DNA from: CALUVN01 sp944323595
GTDB lineage: Bacteria > Cyanobacteriota > Vampirovibrionia > Gastranaerophilales > Gastranaerophilaceae
Direction: 5' to 3'
Length of the DNA: 64,000 bases
Assembly (NCBI GenBank): GCA_963931255.1
Contig: OZ006972.1
Location: 1,240,001 to 1,304,000, forward strand
Part shown: one piece after another, positions 50,444 to 59,142 of the stretch
Numbering within the stretch: position 1 is the stretch's first letter
Layout: the number at the start of each line of letters is the position of its first letter
Position numbers and translations under genes: made by a program
The notes under the pieces: generated by a model
Told to the model about the DNA's origin: nothing
The model's database searches: none
The model's input: the letters and a program-made list of their open reading frames with translations, nothing else

Positions 50444-51432
50444 AGATATTAGTTACAGGCGGAGCAGGATTTATAGGAAGCTGTTTTATCCGCTATATGC
50501 TTAATAAATATCAGGATTACAAAATAATTAATCTGGATGCTTTGACTTATGCCGGTAATCTTGAAAATCTCGACGATGTAAAAGACAATCCTAATTACGA
50601 GTTTATTAAAGGAAATATCTGCAATACCGAACTGGTGTCAATGATTATGGAAAATGTTGATGCTGTAATAAACTTCGCCGCAGAATCACATGTCGATCGT
50701 TCTATAACAGGTCCGGAAATTTTTGTGGAAACCAATATTAAAGGTACATTAAATCTTCTCCAGTGCGCAAAACATTTTAACGTTCAGCGTTACATCCAGA
50801 TTTCAACGGATGAAGTTTACGGAACTCTCGGTAAAACAGGATATTTCACGGAAGAGACCCCGCTTGCTCCGAATTCTCCGTATTCAGCCTCAAAAGCAGG
50901 TGCGGATTTGTTAGTCCGTTCATATTATGAAACTTACGGAATGCCTGTGATTATTACAAGATGTTCTAATAATTACGGACCATATCAATATCCGGAGAAA
51001 CTCATACCGTTCTTTATTTCACAGCTTTTAAGAGGCGAAAAAGTCCCTGTTTACGGTGACGGTATGAATGTCCGCGACTGGTTATACGTATATGACCATT
51101 GTTCTGCAATTGATGCGGTTCTTCATAACGGCAGGGTTGGAGAAGTCTATAATATCGGCGGTAATAACGAAAAATCAAATCTCGAAATTACACGTCTTAT
51201 CCTGAAAGCTCTTGATAAAGGCGAAGACTCCATTCAATACGTAAAAGACCGTCTCGGACACGATAAGCGTTATGCAATTTGCAGTGATAAAATTCAAAAT
51301 GAACTCGGCTGGCATCCGTCAGTTACTTTTGAAGAGGGGCTGAACCATACTCTTGACTGGTATCTTCACAATCAGGACTGGCTTGGAAGTATGGAAACCA
51401 AAAAAGAATATTTTGATTATTTTGTAAGCTAA
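50440..51432 (+). CDS. rfbB: dTDP-glucose 4,6-dehydratase
   Basis: RfbB makes dTDP-4-keto-6-deoxyglucose. The 330-aa short-chain dehydrogenase-like enzyme has the NAD loop TGGAGFIGSCFIRY, NFAAESHVDRSI, QISTDEVYGTL and the catalytic YSASKAGAD. RCSNNYGPYQYPEKLIP and VRDWLYVYDHC follow. Length is normal. It overlaps rfbC by 4 nt and is 9 nt from rfbD. Confidence 0.96.
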   Translation: MKILVTGGAGFIGSCFIRYMLNKYQDYKIINLDALTYAGNLENLDDVKDNPNYEFIKGNICNTELVSMIMENVDAVINFAAESHVDRSITGPEIFVETNIKGTLNLLQCAKHFNVQRYIQISTDEVYGTLGKTGYFTEETPLAPNSPYSASKAGADLLVRSYYETYGMPVIITRCSNNYGPYQYPEKLIPFFISQLLRGEKVPVYGDGMNVRDWLYVYDHCSAIDAVLHNGRVGEVYNIGGNNEKSNLEITRLILKALDKGEDSIQYVKDRLGHDKRYAICSDKIQNELGWHPSVTFEEGLNHTLDWYLHNQDWLGSMETKKEYFDYFVS

Positions 51433-51441
51433 GGAGTCAGG

Positions 51442-52278
51442 ATGAAAGTTCTTTTAACAGGCGCAAACGGTATGCTGGGGCAGGATTTATCTCCAATTCT
51501 TGAAGATGCGGGGGCTTTTGTCATTGAAACGTCTTCTGATAATATGGATATAACAGATGCCTCACTTGTTCAAAATATAATCACTCAGGTGCATCCGGAT
51601 ATTGTTATTCACTGTGCTGCTTATACAAATGTTGATAAGGCGGAAGAAGAACCGGAAAAAGCGGAATCGGTTAATGTAAGAGGTACTGAAAATATTGCCA
51701 GAGCCGTGGCTTCTTTAGATATTCCTGTTGTTTATATTTCGACGGATTACGTATTTGACGGGACAAAGACTACTCCTTATACGCCTAATGATGTCACTAA
51801 GCCATTGAATGTTTACGGTAGAACAAAACTTGACGGTGAAGAAATGATTAAAAAATACTGTAAAAAGTATTATATCGTCCGTACAAGCTGGCTTTACGGT
51901 CATTATGGCAAAAATTTCGTGGAAACAATGATTTCAATGGCTGATAAACCTGAAATAAAAGTTGTGGATGACCAGATAGGCTGTCCGACATGGACTGTGG
52001 AACTTGCTAACGGAATTTTGAAACTTCTTTCAAAACCTTACGGAACTTATCATATCTGCGGCGGCGGTCAGACAAGCTGGTATGGTTTTGCTGCAGAAAT
52101 TTTTAAATGTATGAATTTGAAAGTTAATCTTAAACCTTGTACTACATCTGAATTCCCTCGTCCTGCAAAACGTCCTTTATACAGTGTTATGGATAACCAA
52201 AAATTTTGCAGAAATTGGGAAGCTGCACTTAAGGATTATATTACACTCAGAATTTTTGAAAATACGGAGGCGGAATGA
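51442..52278 (+). CDS. rfbD: dTDP-4-dehydrorhamnose reductase
   Basis: RfbD reduces the keto sugar to dTDP-L-rhamnose. The 278-aa protein has LLTGANGMLGQDL, HCAAYTNVDKAE, YISTDYVFDGTK, YGRTKLDGEE (catalytic Tyr/Lys) and RTSWLYG. The C-terminal substrate lobe has CGGGQTSWYGFAAEIF. It overlaps rfbA by 4 nt. Confidence 0.95.
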   Translation: MKVLLTGANGMLGQDLSPILEDAGAFVIETSSDNMDITDASLVQNIITQVHPDIVIHCAAYTNVDKAEEEPEKAESVNVRGTENIARAVASLDIPVVYISTDYVFDGTKTTPYTPNDVTKPLNVYGRTKLDGEEMIKKYCKKYYIVRTSWLYGHYGKNFVETMISMADKPEIKVVDDQIGCPTWTVELANGILKLLSKPYGTYHICGGGQTSWYGFAAEIFKCMNLKVNLKPCTTSEFPRPAKRPLYSVMDNQKFCRNWEAALKDYITLRIFENTEAE

Positions 52279-53147
52279 AAGGGATAGTTTTAGCAGGCGG
52301 TTCAGGTTCAAGATTACATCCTAGCACAATTGCAATATCAAAACAGCTTTTGCCTGTGTATGATAAACCTATGATTTATTACCCGATTTCTGTTTTAATG
52401 CTTGCAGGTATACGGGAAATTCTTATAATTTCAACCCCGCAGGATTTGCCGAGTTTTGAAAAACTTCTCGGGGACGGTTCTCTATTCGGTGTAAAATTTT
52501 CCTATAAGGCACAGCCAAGTCCTGATGGTCTGGCTCAGGCTTTCATTCTTGGTGAAGATTTTATTGGCGGAGATGATGTTGTACTTATTCTCGGAGATAA
52601 TATATTTTACGGCCCCGGATTTTCCGGTATGTTAAAACGGGTTGTTAAATCAACTGCTAAAGGCGGGGCAACTATATTCGGATATCAGGTAAAAGATCCT
52701 CAAAGATTTGGTGTAGTAGACTTTGATATCAGCGGCAAAGCTGTTTCTATTGAGGAAAAACCGGCAGTTCCTAAATCTAATTATGCTGTAACAGGTTTAT
52801 ATTTTTATGATAACAGAGTGGTTGAATATGCAAAAACTCTTACCCCATCTGCTCGCGGAGAATTAGAAATAACAGATTTAAATAATATTTATCTGCAAAA
52901 TGACGAATTAAATGTTGAACTACTCGGCAGAGGTTTTGCATGGCTCGATACAGGGACGCCTGATTCGATGCTCCGCGCAAGCCAGTACGTTCATACAATT
53001 GAGGAAAATCAGGGAATAAAAATAGCCTGCCTCGAAGAAGTTGCATATAGAATGGGGTTTGTCACGAAAGACAGTCTTCTTGAATATATTTCACAATTCT
53101 CAAATAATGAATATTATCAATATGTTTCCAAAATTCTAGCCAAATAA
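52275..53147 (+). CDS. rfbA: Glucose-1-phosphate thymidylyltransferase
   Basis: RfbA makes dTDP-glucose, the first step of the pathway. The 290-aa protein has GIVLAGGSGSRLHPSTIAIS, KQLLPVYDKPMIYYP, LGDNIFYG, EEKPAVPKSNYAVTGLYFYD and GFAWLDTGTPDSML. All four rhamnose-pathway enzymes are now present in the order C-B-D-A. The rhamnosyltransferases that would use the sugar for LPS or capsule are not adjacent. A terminator follows. Confidence 0.96.
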   Translation: MKGIVLAGGSGSRLHPSTIAISKQLLPVYDKPMIYYPISVLMLAGIREILIISTPQDLPSFEKLLGDGSLFGVKFSYKAQPSPDGLAQAFILGEDFIGGDDVVLILGDNIFYGPGFSGMLKRVVKSTAKGGATIFGYQVKDPQRFGVVDFDISGKAVSIEEKPAVPKSNYAVTGLYFYDNRVVEYAKTLTPSARGELEITDLNNIYLQNDELNVELLGRGFAWLDTGTPDSMLRASQYVHTIEENQGIKIACLEEVAYRMGFVTKDSLLEYISQFSNNEYYQYVSKILAK

Positions 53148-53154
53148 AATCATT

Positions 53155-53188
53155 AAAAAAACGACTTCCGAAAACGGGAGTCGTTTTT
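53155..53188. terminator. Bidirectional terminator
   Basis: ACGACTTCCG / CGGGAGTCGT stem with an AAAA loop and A/T runs on both sides. It separates the rfb operon from the convergent rplT gene. Confidence 0.86.
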
Positions 53189-53210
53189 TTTAGTAAAATT
53201 TACGCTTAGC

Positions 53211-53552
53211 TTATTTGATAGAGTCAAATAAAACAGTGAAAGCTTCAGGATCTCTAACAGCCATATCAGCAAGCATTTTTCTGTTAACGATAACATTAGC
53301 TTTTTTGCAAGCGTTAACAAATCTTGAATAGCTCATTCCGCGTTCTCTAACTGCAGCGTTAATTCTTACAATCCAGAGACGTCTCATATTACGTTTTGTA
53401 GTACGTCTGTCTCTGTATGCATATTTAAGGGCTTTCATTACAGCGATATTAGCAACTTTGAAAATTCTGCTTCTAGCACCGATAAAGCCTTTAGCAAGTT
53501 TTAATATTTTTTTATGTCTTTTACGACTTACATTACCACGTTTTACTCTCAT
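53211..53552 (-). CDS. rplT: 50S ribosomal protein L20
   Basis: L20 is an early assembly protein of the 50S subunit. The 113-aa basic protein starts MRVKRGNVSRKRHKKILKLA, continues KGFIGARSRIFKVANIAVMK, and ends with the globular part (RLWIVRINAAVRERGMSYSR). It lies 9 nt after rpmI. In many bacteria L20 represses its own operon by binding the leader RNA. No infC gene precedes the pair here. Confidence 0.96.
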   Translation of the reverse strand: MRVKRGNVSRKRHKKILKLAKGFIGARSRIFKVANIAVMKALKYAYRDRRTTKRNMRRLWIVRINAAVRERGMSYSRFVNACKKANVIVNRKMLADMAVRDPEAFTVLFDSIK

Positions 53553-53561
53553 TGTTTGCTC

Positions 53562-53771
53562 CTATCTTGAATACTTCTTGTATGGTAACTCTTTAGATAC
53601 CAGTTTTACGTGTGACTCAGATACATCAACCATTTTGAAAATTCTGCGTTTTCTGGCTGATGATTTGTGTTGGAGCAAGTGGCCTATACCTGCTTGTCTT
53701 TTTTGAATTTTACCGGTTGCAGTAATTTTATAACGTTTTGCAGCCGATTTGTGTGTTTTCATTTTTGGCAT
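53562..53771 (-). CDS. rpmI: 50S ribosomal protein L35
   Basis: L35 is a small basic 50S protein. The 69-aa sequence begins MPKMKTHKSAAKRYKITATG and continues KIQKRQAGIGHLLQHKSSA, as expected. AAGGAG lies just before the ATG. The usual first gene of this operon, infC, is missing from this locus. Confidence 0.95.
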   Translation of the reverse strand: MPKMKTHKSAAKRYKITATGKIQKRQAGIGHLLQHKSSARKRRIFKMVDVSESHVKLVSKELPYKKYSR

Positions 53772-53805
53772 TTTCTTCTCCTTTATATTGGTTAAGTGTA
53801 ACTAA

Positions 53806-53871
53806 AAAGTTTTAGGCATACCAAAGCGCTAAAACTTTCGGCAAGTATTATTTTATTATATAAAATTAATT
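53806..53871 (-). promoter_or_regulatory. Leader hairpin and promoter of rpmI-rplT
   Basis: On the minus strand TTGCAA, 16 nt, then TAAAAT forms a promoter (hexamers at 53874-53869 and 53852-53847, approximate). The leader then folds AAAGTTTTAG / CTAAAACTTT (53838-53806) around a 13-nt loop, followed by a short U run. It may be an L20-controlled attenuator. Confidence 0.45.
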
Positions 53872-54061
53872 TTGCAAGCGGTTTGTTAAGCTTATTTAAG
53901 ATTGTATATATCAAAACAGCAAAAAAAATATCACATGATTTATAATAAAATATAAAGTGACACTGTTTGTAATCTTTTTTAAAAAACTATCGACAATTAT
54001 TTCTGTTTGTTGTAAATTAAAGCTACATGCAGAAATATAAATAGAAAAAGGAGAATTATTT

Positions 54062-54568
54062 ATGCAAGTTATATTGAAAAAAGATGTTCAAAACCTCGGC
54101 GAAGCCGGCGACATCGTTAATGTAAAAGACGGTTATGCAAGAAATTTCCTTCTTCCGCAATCTTTTGCCGAAATCGCTACAGAAGGTGCTTTGCAAAACA
54201 GAGAACAAAATCTCGCCAGAATTAAAGCTAAACAAGAAAAATTACACGCTGAAGCTCTTGCTAAAGCTGAACAAATCGAAAAAATCGGCAAACTTGAATT
54301 GTCTGCTAAAGCAGGTGAATCTGGCAAATTGTTCGGTACTATCACTACTAAGAAACTCGCTGAAGAGCTTCTTGCAAAAGCCGGTATTGAAATCGACAGA
54401 AAAACAGTTACTCTCAATGCACCTATCAACAAAATCGGTGAATATACTATGCTTATCAAATTAACTTCTAAAGTTAAATGTGAATTGGCTGTAGTTGTTA
54501 CAGCATCAGAAGTTGTTAAAGAATCTATTGAAGAACCTGAAACAACAGAAGCATCAGAAGAAGCATAG
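54062..54568 (+). CDS. rplI: 50S ribosomal protein L9
   Basis: L9 binds 23S rRNA domain V near the L1 stalk. The 168-aa protein begins with the typical MQVILKKDVQNLGEAGDIVN and VKDGYARNFLLPQ, then the long connecting helix rich in Lys/Glu/Ala (LARIKAKQEKLHAEALAKAE). The C-terminal domain (GKLFGTITTKKLAEEL) ends in an acidic tail. AAAGGAG precedes the ATG. The one-carbon cluster starts 31 nt downstream. Confidence 0.96.
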   Translation: MQVILKKDVQNLGEAGDIVNVKDGYARNFLLPQSFAEIATEGALQNREQNLARIKAKQEKLHAEALAKAEQIEKIGKLELSAKAGESGKLFGTITTKKLAEELLAKAGIEIDRKTVTLNAPINKIGEYTMLIKLTSKVKCELAVVVTASEVVKESIEEPETTEASEEA

Positions 54569-54598
54569 TCAGAGTATAAAAGGGTATTTTAAACATTA

Positions 54599-55684
54599 AT
54601 GAGGCAGGAATCTACGTTAAAACTTGAATGTATGGCAATAGGCTCCCTGCCTCATTCTTGTGTTTCCGATGCTATGCATATTGTGGAAAAATATTTTCCT
54701 CAAATCCCGTTCTGGCCACAACTTGCCAGAGTCTCTAAAAACGAGGATATGATTTTTCAATTTCTGGAGAATATGCCGGCGTTTTTCTCTGATGAACAGA
54801 ATGCAAAATCTTATATGGATTCTGAATATGAGGATTTTTGTACGGATTTGGAACAATTTTTTCTTGACTATGAAGAAATCATTGCAGATATAAATTCTGA
54901 TTTATTGGATAAGTACGCTATTTCAGAAAATAATTCTGCCGCATTTCCAAAATTTATTGATTTTGTTCAAAAGACTAATCCTAAATATGCTAAAGGGCAA
55001 ATAGTCGGGCCTTTTACGCTTTCTACCACACTTGTAGATAAGTATGGCAGATGTGTATATTACGATGAAGCTTTACGCGAAATTGTCGTAAAAACTCTTA
55101 CTCTCAAAGCTCTATGGCAGATTAAACAAATAAAATCAGTGAGTCCGGATACTGTTCCTGTTATTTTTATTGATGAACCATCAATATCACAGCTGGGAAC
55201 CTCCGCTTATATTACTATTTCGCAGCAGGAAGTAACTGATATGCTGCGGGAAATTTCCGATATTATTAAATCAAACGGAGCAATGACTGCTATACATTGC
55301 TGCGGAAAATGCGATTGGACAGTCCCTGTTAAGGCAGGTGTGGATATTATTAATCTTGATGCCTACAGTTTCGCGCAGAATTTAAGCGTTTTCCATAAGT
55401 CGATTGAAGAATTTTTAATGAATAACGGCAAAATTGCATGGGGTGTTGTGCCGACTCTTGATAAACTTGCTCTTGAAAATGCAGATATTAATTTAATTTT
55501 AGATAAATTTAATGCGGCTGTTAATTATTTGACTAAAAAAGGTATTGATGAGAAACTTATTATAGATAATTCCATAATTACACCATCTTGCGGCGCAGGC
55601 GCTTTGTCGGAAGATTTGGCTGAAAAGGCTATGCAATTAACTAAAAATGTTTCAGACAGCTTAAAGGAGAAGTATGACTGTTAA
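54599..55684 (+). CDS. MetE-core/UroD-like methyltransferase
   Basis: A 361-aa TIM barrel of the cobalamin-independent methionine synthase / uroporphyrinogen decarboxylase superfamily. Conserved pieces are AIGSLPHS, FWPQLARVSKNEDM, GPFTLSTTL and FIDEPSIS. The zinc-type ligands are His and Cys in HCCGKCDW, an acidic residue in IINLDAYS, and Cys in TPSCGAG. These equal the His-x-Cys...Glu...Cys set of MetE, with Asp in place of Glu. It lacks the MetE N-terminal half, so it resembles core-MetE enzymes that take methyl groups from a corrinoid protein. Its end overlaps the CooC-like gene by 11 nt. Confidence 0.82.
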   Translation: MRQESTLKLECMAIGSLPHSCVSDAMHIVEKYFPQIPFWPQLARVSKNEDMIFQFLENMPAFFSDEQNAKSYMDSEYEDFCTDLEQFFLDYEEIIADINSDLLDKYAISENNSAAFPKFIDFVQKTNPKYAKGQIVGPFTLSTTLVDKYGRCVYYDEALREIVVKTLTLKALWQIKQIKSVSPDTVPVIFIDEPSISQLGTSAYITISQQEVTDMLREISDIIKSNGAMTAIHCCGKCDWTVPVKAGVDIINLDAYSFAQNLSVFHKSIEEFLMNNGKIAWGVVPTLDKLALENADINLILDKFNAAVNYLTKKGIDEKLIIDNSIITPSCGAGALSEDLAEKAMQLTKNVSDSLKEKYDC

Positions 55685-56426
55685 ACTGGCTATTACAGGA
55701 AAAAGCGGCAGCGGTAAAACTACTATTACAAAAGCATTTTTGCGAATTTTTCAGGAAATGTTCCCTGAAAAATCTATTCTGTTGTTTGATAATGATTTAA
55801 CTTCAGAACTGGGGCACACTTTCGGGCTTGATGTAAGAAATACTATTTATGGAATTAGAAGCGGTAAACACGAATATAAAACAGGAATCCCGGAGGGTAT
55901 GTCCAAGCAGGAATTTGTTGAATGGGCAATGGAAGATATTGTTGTTTCCGTTGAAGAAAACGTTGACCTGATTGTTTCCTGGTTTGTAGGTTCAAAAGAC
56001 TGCCGCTGCCCGATTACAGGACAAATTAACGATGCTGTACTTAAACTCATCGACAGATATGATATAGTTATTTTTGACTGCGAATTTGATTTGAAGTATC
56101 TTAACCAGCTTGTTGATACTGATATTGACACAACACTTATTGTTGCAACTCCGAATGAAGAGGGGGCACATCTTGCAAAAAGAATAGAAGAATTCAGCGC
56201 AAAATATTCTGCCGGAAATCAGCTCGGTGTTATAATTAACAGGGTTGAGAATACTAATGTGGGTTCGGTTTATGAACTTTTGAAAAAGTATGATTTAGAT
56301 GTTCTCGGAGTAATTCCTGTTGATAATGAACTGAAAAACGGTTCGCTAAACAAAGATTCTAAAATTATTCAAGATGCCATAAACCAGTTTTATTTCAGGT
56401 TAAATCTCCCGCAAATTAACAAATAG
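55674..56426 (+). CDS. CooC-like ATPase with CxC motif
   Basis: A 250-aa P-loop ATPase of the MinD/CooC group. The deviant Walker A is GKSGSGKTT (residues 9-17, with the signature Lys). VIFDCEFDL matches switch II, and LGVIINRVE the adenine-recognising segment. A CRC motif at 110-112 matches in position and form the metal-binding CxC of CooC nickel-insertion ATPases of CO dehydrogenase. A related role is activation of corrinoid or nickel enzymes. AAGGAG precedes the ATG. folD follows 8 nt downstream. Confidence 0.85.
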   Translation: MTVKLAITGKSGSGKTTITKAFLRIFQEMFPEKSILLFDNDLTSELGHTFGLDVRNTIYGIRSGKHEYKTGIPEGMSKQEFVEWAMEDIVVSVEENVDLIVSWFVGSKDCRCPITGQINDAVLKLIDRYDIVIFDCEFDLKYLNQLVDTDIDTTLIVATPNEEGAHLAKRIEEFSAKYSAGNQLGVIINRVENTNVGSVYELLKKYDLDVLGVIPVDNELKNGSLNKDSKIIQDAINQFYFRLNLPQINK

Positions 56427-56434
56427 AGGGCACT

Positions 56435-57277
56435 ATGACGGTAATCATGGACGGTAAAAAGTTAAGAGATAAAATTCTTGAAGAGCTCAAAATTAAGCTC
56501 GCCAATCTCCGTTTGGAGCCTAAACTTGTGGTAATTTCCGTTGGTGATGATCCTGCAAGTAAAATTTATGTAAATAACAAAAAAAAATACGCCGAAAAAA
56601 TCGGAATAGAGGCTGTAATCCTTAAATTGCCGGAAGATGTTACAACGGATGCACTTTTGGACAGAATTGACGCATTAAATCGCGACCCTGCAGTCACTGC
56701 AATTCTTGTGCAGCTGCCTTTACCGGTGCATATTAATAAATTGGATATTCTTTCAGCTATATTACCTGAAAAAGATGTTGACGGATTTACGCCGTACAAT
56801 TCAGGACTTCTGTTTTCCGGAGCAAAACCCTATGCCTATCCGGCTACCCCGCGCGGTATTTTAAGGCTTCTGGATGAATATAATATTGAACTTGACGGCA
56901 AACATGTGGTGGTTGTCGGACGTTCAAATATTGTAGGTAAACCGCTTGCTCAGATGATGCTTAATCGTAATGCAACGGTGACTGTATGCCACAGTCATAC
57001 AAAAAATCTCGCAGAAATAACAAAAACTGCAGATATTCTTGTGTCTGCAGCGGGTGGGAAAATTATAGAAGATAATATGTTAAAATCAAATTGTGTTGTA
57101 ATTGATGTAGGGATTTTTAGAGATGATAACGGGAAACTGCGCGGGGATGTAAATTTTGAAACTGTTTCTAAAATCGCATCCCACATTACGCCTGTCCCCG
57201 GAGGTGTTGGTCCGATGACTATAGCATCTTTGATGCTTAATACCGTTGATTTGCTTGAAAACTCCGGCAAGATATAA
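56435..57277 (+). CDS. folD: Bifunctional methylene-THF dehydrogenase/cyclohydrolase
   Basis: FolD interconverts methylene-, methenyl- and formyl-tetrahydrofolate with NADP. The 280-aa protein has KIYVNNKKKYAEKIGIE (catalytic Lys/Tyr region), VQLPLPVHINK, PEKDVDGFTPYN and VVVVGRSNIVGKPLAQML. It ends with TPVPGGVGPMTIASLM. As the last gene of the MetE-like/CooC-like unit, it suggests a methyl-branch role. The folate enzymes Fhs and MetF are not in view. Confidence 0.96.
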   Translation: MTVIMDGKKLRDKILEELKIKLANLRLEPKLVVISVGDDPASKIYVNNKKKYAEKIGIEAVILKLPEDVTTDALLDRIDALNRDPAVTAILVQLPLPVHINKLDILSAILPEKDVDGFTPYNSGLLFSGAKPYAYPATPRGILRLLDEYNIELDGKHVVVVGRSNIVGKPLAQMMLNRNATVTVCHSHTKNLAEITKTADILVSAAGGKIIEDNMLKSNCVVIDVGIFRDDNGKLRGDVNFETVSKIASHITPVPGGVGPMTIASLMLNTVDLLENSGKI

Positions 57278-57296
57278 TTTGCCGCATCAGAGTTTA

Positions 57297-57623
57297 CTAG
57301 CCGCCGATTAAGTTCAAGCTACAGCTGTTCTTGATGTTGTTGTTTACCAGTGTTTTCAAACTTGAAATTTCGTTATCCAGCAATGTTATCTGTGAATCCA
57401 GAGAATCCTGTCTTGTTTCTAAGTATTCTTCCTGTTGCTGTAATTGAATGTAGTAGTAATCTGTGTCCAAATCACCGCCTGCTTCTTCAATTTCTTGTGA
57501 ACGATAACTCATTTCCTGAGTAATGTAGTTCGCCTGACTCATTACTAAGGTTTGTTCAAATTGAAGCTGGCTTTTTTGCAATGTGAATAAATTTTTCTGT
57601 GCATCAATCGCTAAAAATGTCAT
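57297..57623 (-). CDS. Small coiled-coil hypothetical protein
   Basis: A 108-aa, Gln-rich protein that is nearly all helix (FTLQKSQLQFEQTLVMSQAN; QLQQQEEYLETRQDSLDSQI) with one Cys near the end and an NLIGG tail. No signal peptide is present. AAGGAG lies before the ATG. The family is unknown; the shape suggests a self-assembling or adaptor protein. Its stop is 20 nt from the convergent folD stop. Confidence 0.6.
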   Translation of the reverse strand: MTFLAIDAQKNLFTLQKSQLQFEQTLVMSQANYITQEMSYRSQEIEEAGGDLDTDYYYIQLQQQEEYLETRQDSLDSQITLLDNEISSLKTLVNNNIKNSCSLNLIGG

Positions 57624-57731
57624 CTCATCTCTCCTTATGTTATCTCTTTGTTATATACTCTCTTTCCTATATAAAGTATTTTGAAAACTTCGGATTTCAA
57701 AGATGATAATTTTTGTTACATTTGTTTACAA

Positions 57732-58049
57732 TTATTTTATAATACTTTGAATTACACGCTGTATAACACTTAGTTCTGTATCTTTTGCATTTTGGAGCAT
57801 CTCATTTATATTATTTATAATCTCTTCCCGCGTATTTAAATGGGAAATTTTGAAAAGTTCTTCTATCTCAACGTTGAATACCTGTGCTAGTTTTTCCAGT
57901 GTTTGAAAAGTCGTAAAACACACACCTGTTTCAATGTTTCCTATCTGTTTTTGATAGACTCCGATTTTTTCAGCGAGTTGTTCCTGCGTTAAGTTGTTCT
58001 TTTTTCTAAGTTCTTTTACTCTTTTGCCAAATAATTTTAATTGGTTCAT
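57732..58049 (-). CDS. XRE-family HTH regulator
   Basis: A 105-aa repressor-type protein. The N-terminal helix-turn-helix (about 8-63) has RVKELRKKNNLTQEQLAEKI and YQKQIGNIETGVCF. A C-terminal helical tail (EEIINNINEMLQNAKDTEL) probably dimerises. GGAGAG precedes the ATG. It is divergent from the glycosyltransferase at 58211 and may control it. Confidence 0.85.
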   Translation of the reverse strand: MNQLKLFGKRVKELRKKNNLTQEQLAEKIGVYQKQIGNIETGVCFTTFQTLEKLAQVFNVEIEELFKISHLNTREEIINNINEMLQNAKDTELSVIQRVIQSIIK

Positions 58050-58071
58050 TTATCTCTCCGATTATTTATAT

Positions 58072-58150
58072 TCTATTGACATATAAATGAACTTTTTACC
58101 CTTTTAAACTACGTATTATGTTGACAATAGATAGTTAAATATACTATAAT
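58072..58150. promoter_or_regulatory. Divergent control region with inverted TCTATTG elements
   Basis: Plus strand: TTGACA (58121-58126), 18 nt, TATAAT (58145-58150), a strong promoter for the glycosyltransferase with a 60-nt leader. TCTATTGACATA (58072-58083) and, inverted, TTGACAATAGA (58121-58131) form candidate operator halves. The first one also occurs at 28691 before another XRE gene. Confidence 0.55.
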
Positions 58151-58210
58151 CACAATTAAATTAGCTTTTTTAATATAAAAAGTATAGTAAAATTGGTTAT
58201 CAGGAGATAT

Positions 58211-59083
58211 ATGGAAGTAAAAGTTTCAGTGATTATTCCGGTACACAATGTAGAAATCTATCTTGCAGAATGTTTAGATAGTGTATTACAGCAGACATTG
58301 CGGGATATTGAGATAATTTGTATTAATGATGGTTCTACAGACAGGTCTTCTGAAATTTTGCAAGAGTATGTTAATAAAGATTCAAGAATCATTATTATAA
58401 ATCAAGAAAATAAAGGGCTCGGCTCCGCGCGTAATCGCGGACTTGAGATTGCAACAGGGGAATATGTTGCTTTTTTGGATTCTGATGATTGGGTTGATGT
58501 GGATTATTATGAGAAACTTTATAATACTGCAACAAAATATAATGCGGAAATTGCCTGCGCCGGATATAAACGTTGTTCAGGCAGAAAAAAATCATCAAGA
58601 CTCAAATTCAGGAATGAAAGAGTTTATACCAAAACAGAGGATAAATATAAGGCAACAAGAATGCCCGCTTACTGTTATGTTTGGAATAAAATTTATAAAT
58701 TGTCAAATCTTCGGATGTGCGGGTTAGTTTTTACAAGTGAATTTGCCGAAGATGTTATGTTTTCGTACCGTACATTATATTTTTTACCTAAAATGGTGAC
58801 GGTACCGGCAACTTATTATAATTACAGAAAAAATCCCAGTTCATTTGTCGCTAGTCAAAGTAAAATGAAGCAGGAATATTCAGTTAGAGAAAGAGCAAAA
58901 GCGCTTGATTTTGTTACTGCAAATAATATATATATACCTATGACCAGTTTTGCAACAAAAAACTGTATTCGCTGTAAAATGTTTAATATTACTATCCTGA
59001 AAATAAAAATATGGAAATATTTGAAAATAATTTACTTTTTGGGATTTGAACTGTTTAGAATAACAGAGTCAGAGATTAAATAA
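58211..59083 (+). CDS. Family 2 glycosyltransferase
   Basis: A 290-aa GT-A enzyme. VSVIIPVHNVEIYLAECLDS opens it. CINDGSTDRSSEIL holds the nucleotide-sugar site, and NKGLGSARNRGLEIATGEYV and LDSDDW (metal-binding) follow. The acceptor part contains FAEDVMFSYRTLYF with the catalytic Asp (ED). It has a basic C-terminal region. It would add a sugar, possibly rhamnose from the rfb operon, to a surface glycan. AGGAGA precedes the ATG at 58211, preferred over an in-frame upstream TTG. Confidence 0.91.
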   Translation: MEVKVSVIIPVHNVEIYLAECLDSVLQQTLRDIEIICINDGSTDRSSEILQEYVNKDSRIIIINQENKGLGSARNRGLEIATGEYVAFLDSDDWVDVDYYEKLYNTATKYNAEIACAGYKRCSGRKKSSRLKFRNERVYTKTEDKYKATRMPAYCYVWNKIYKLSNLRMCGLVFTSEFAEDVMFSYRTLYFLPKMVTVPATYYNYRKNPSSFVASQSKMKQEYSVRERAKALDFVTANNIYIPMTSFATKNCIRCKMFNITILKIKIWKYLKIIYFLGFELFRITESEIK

Positions 59084-59089
59084 TAAACA

Positions 59090-59122
59090 AAAAAAGAGCA
59101 CCTGATAAAGGTACTCTTTTTT
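59090..59122. terminator. Bidirectional terminator
   Basis: AAAAAGAG...CTCTTTTT hairpin with one internal mismatch lies between the glycosyltransferase gene and the convergent rpsI gene. Confidence 0.8.
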
Positions 59123-59142
59123 GTTTGTGTTTCTGTAGAGTA

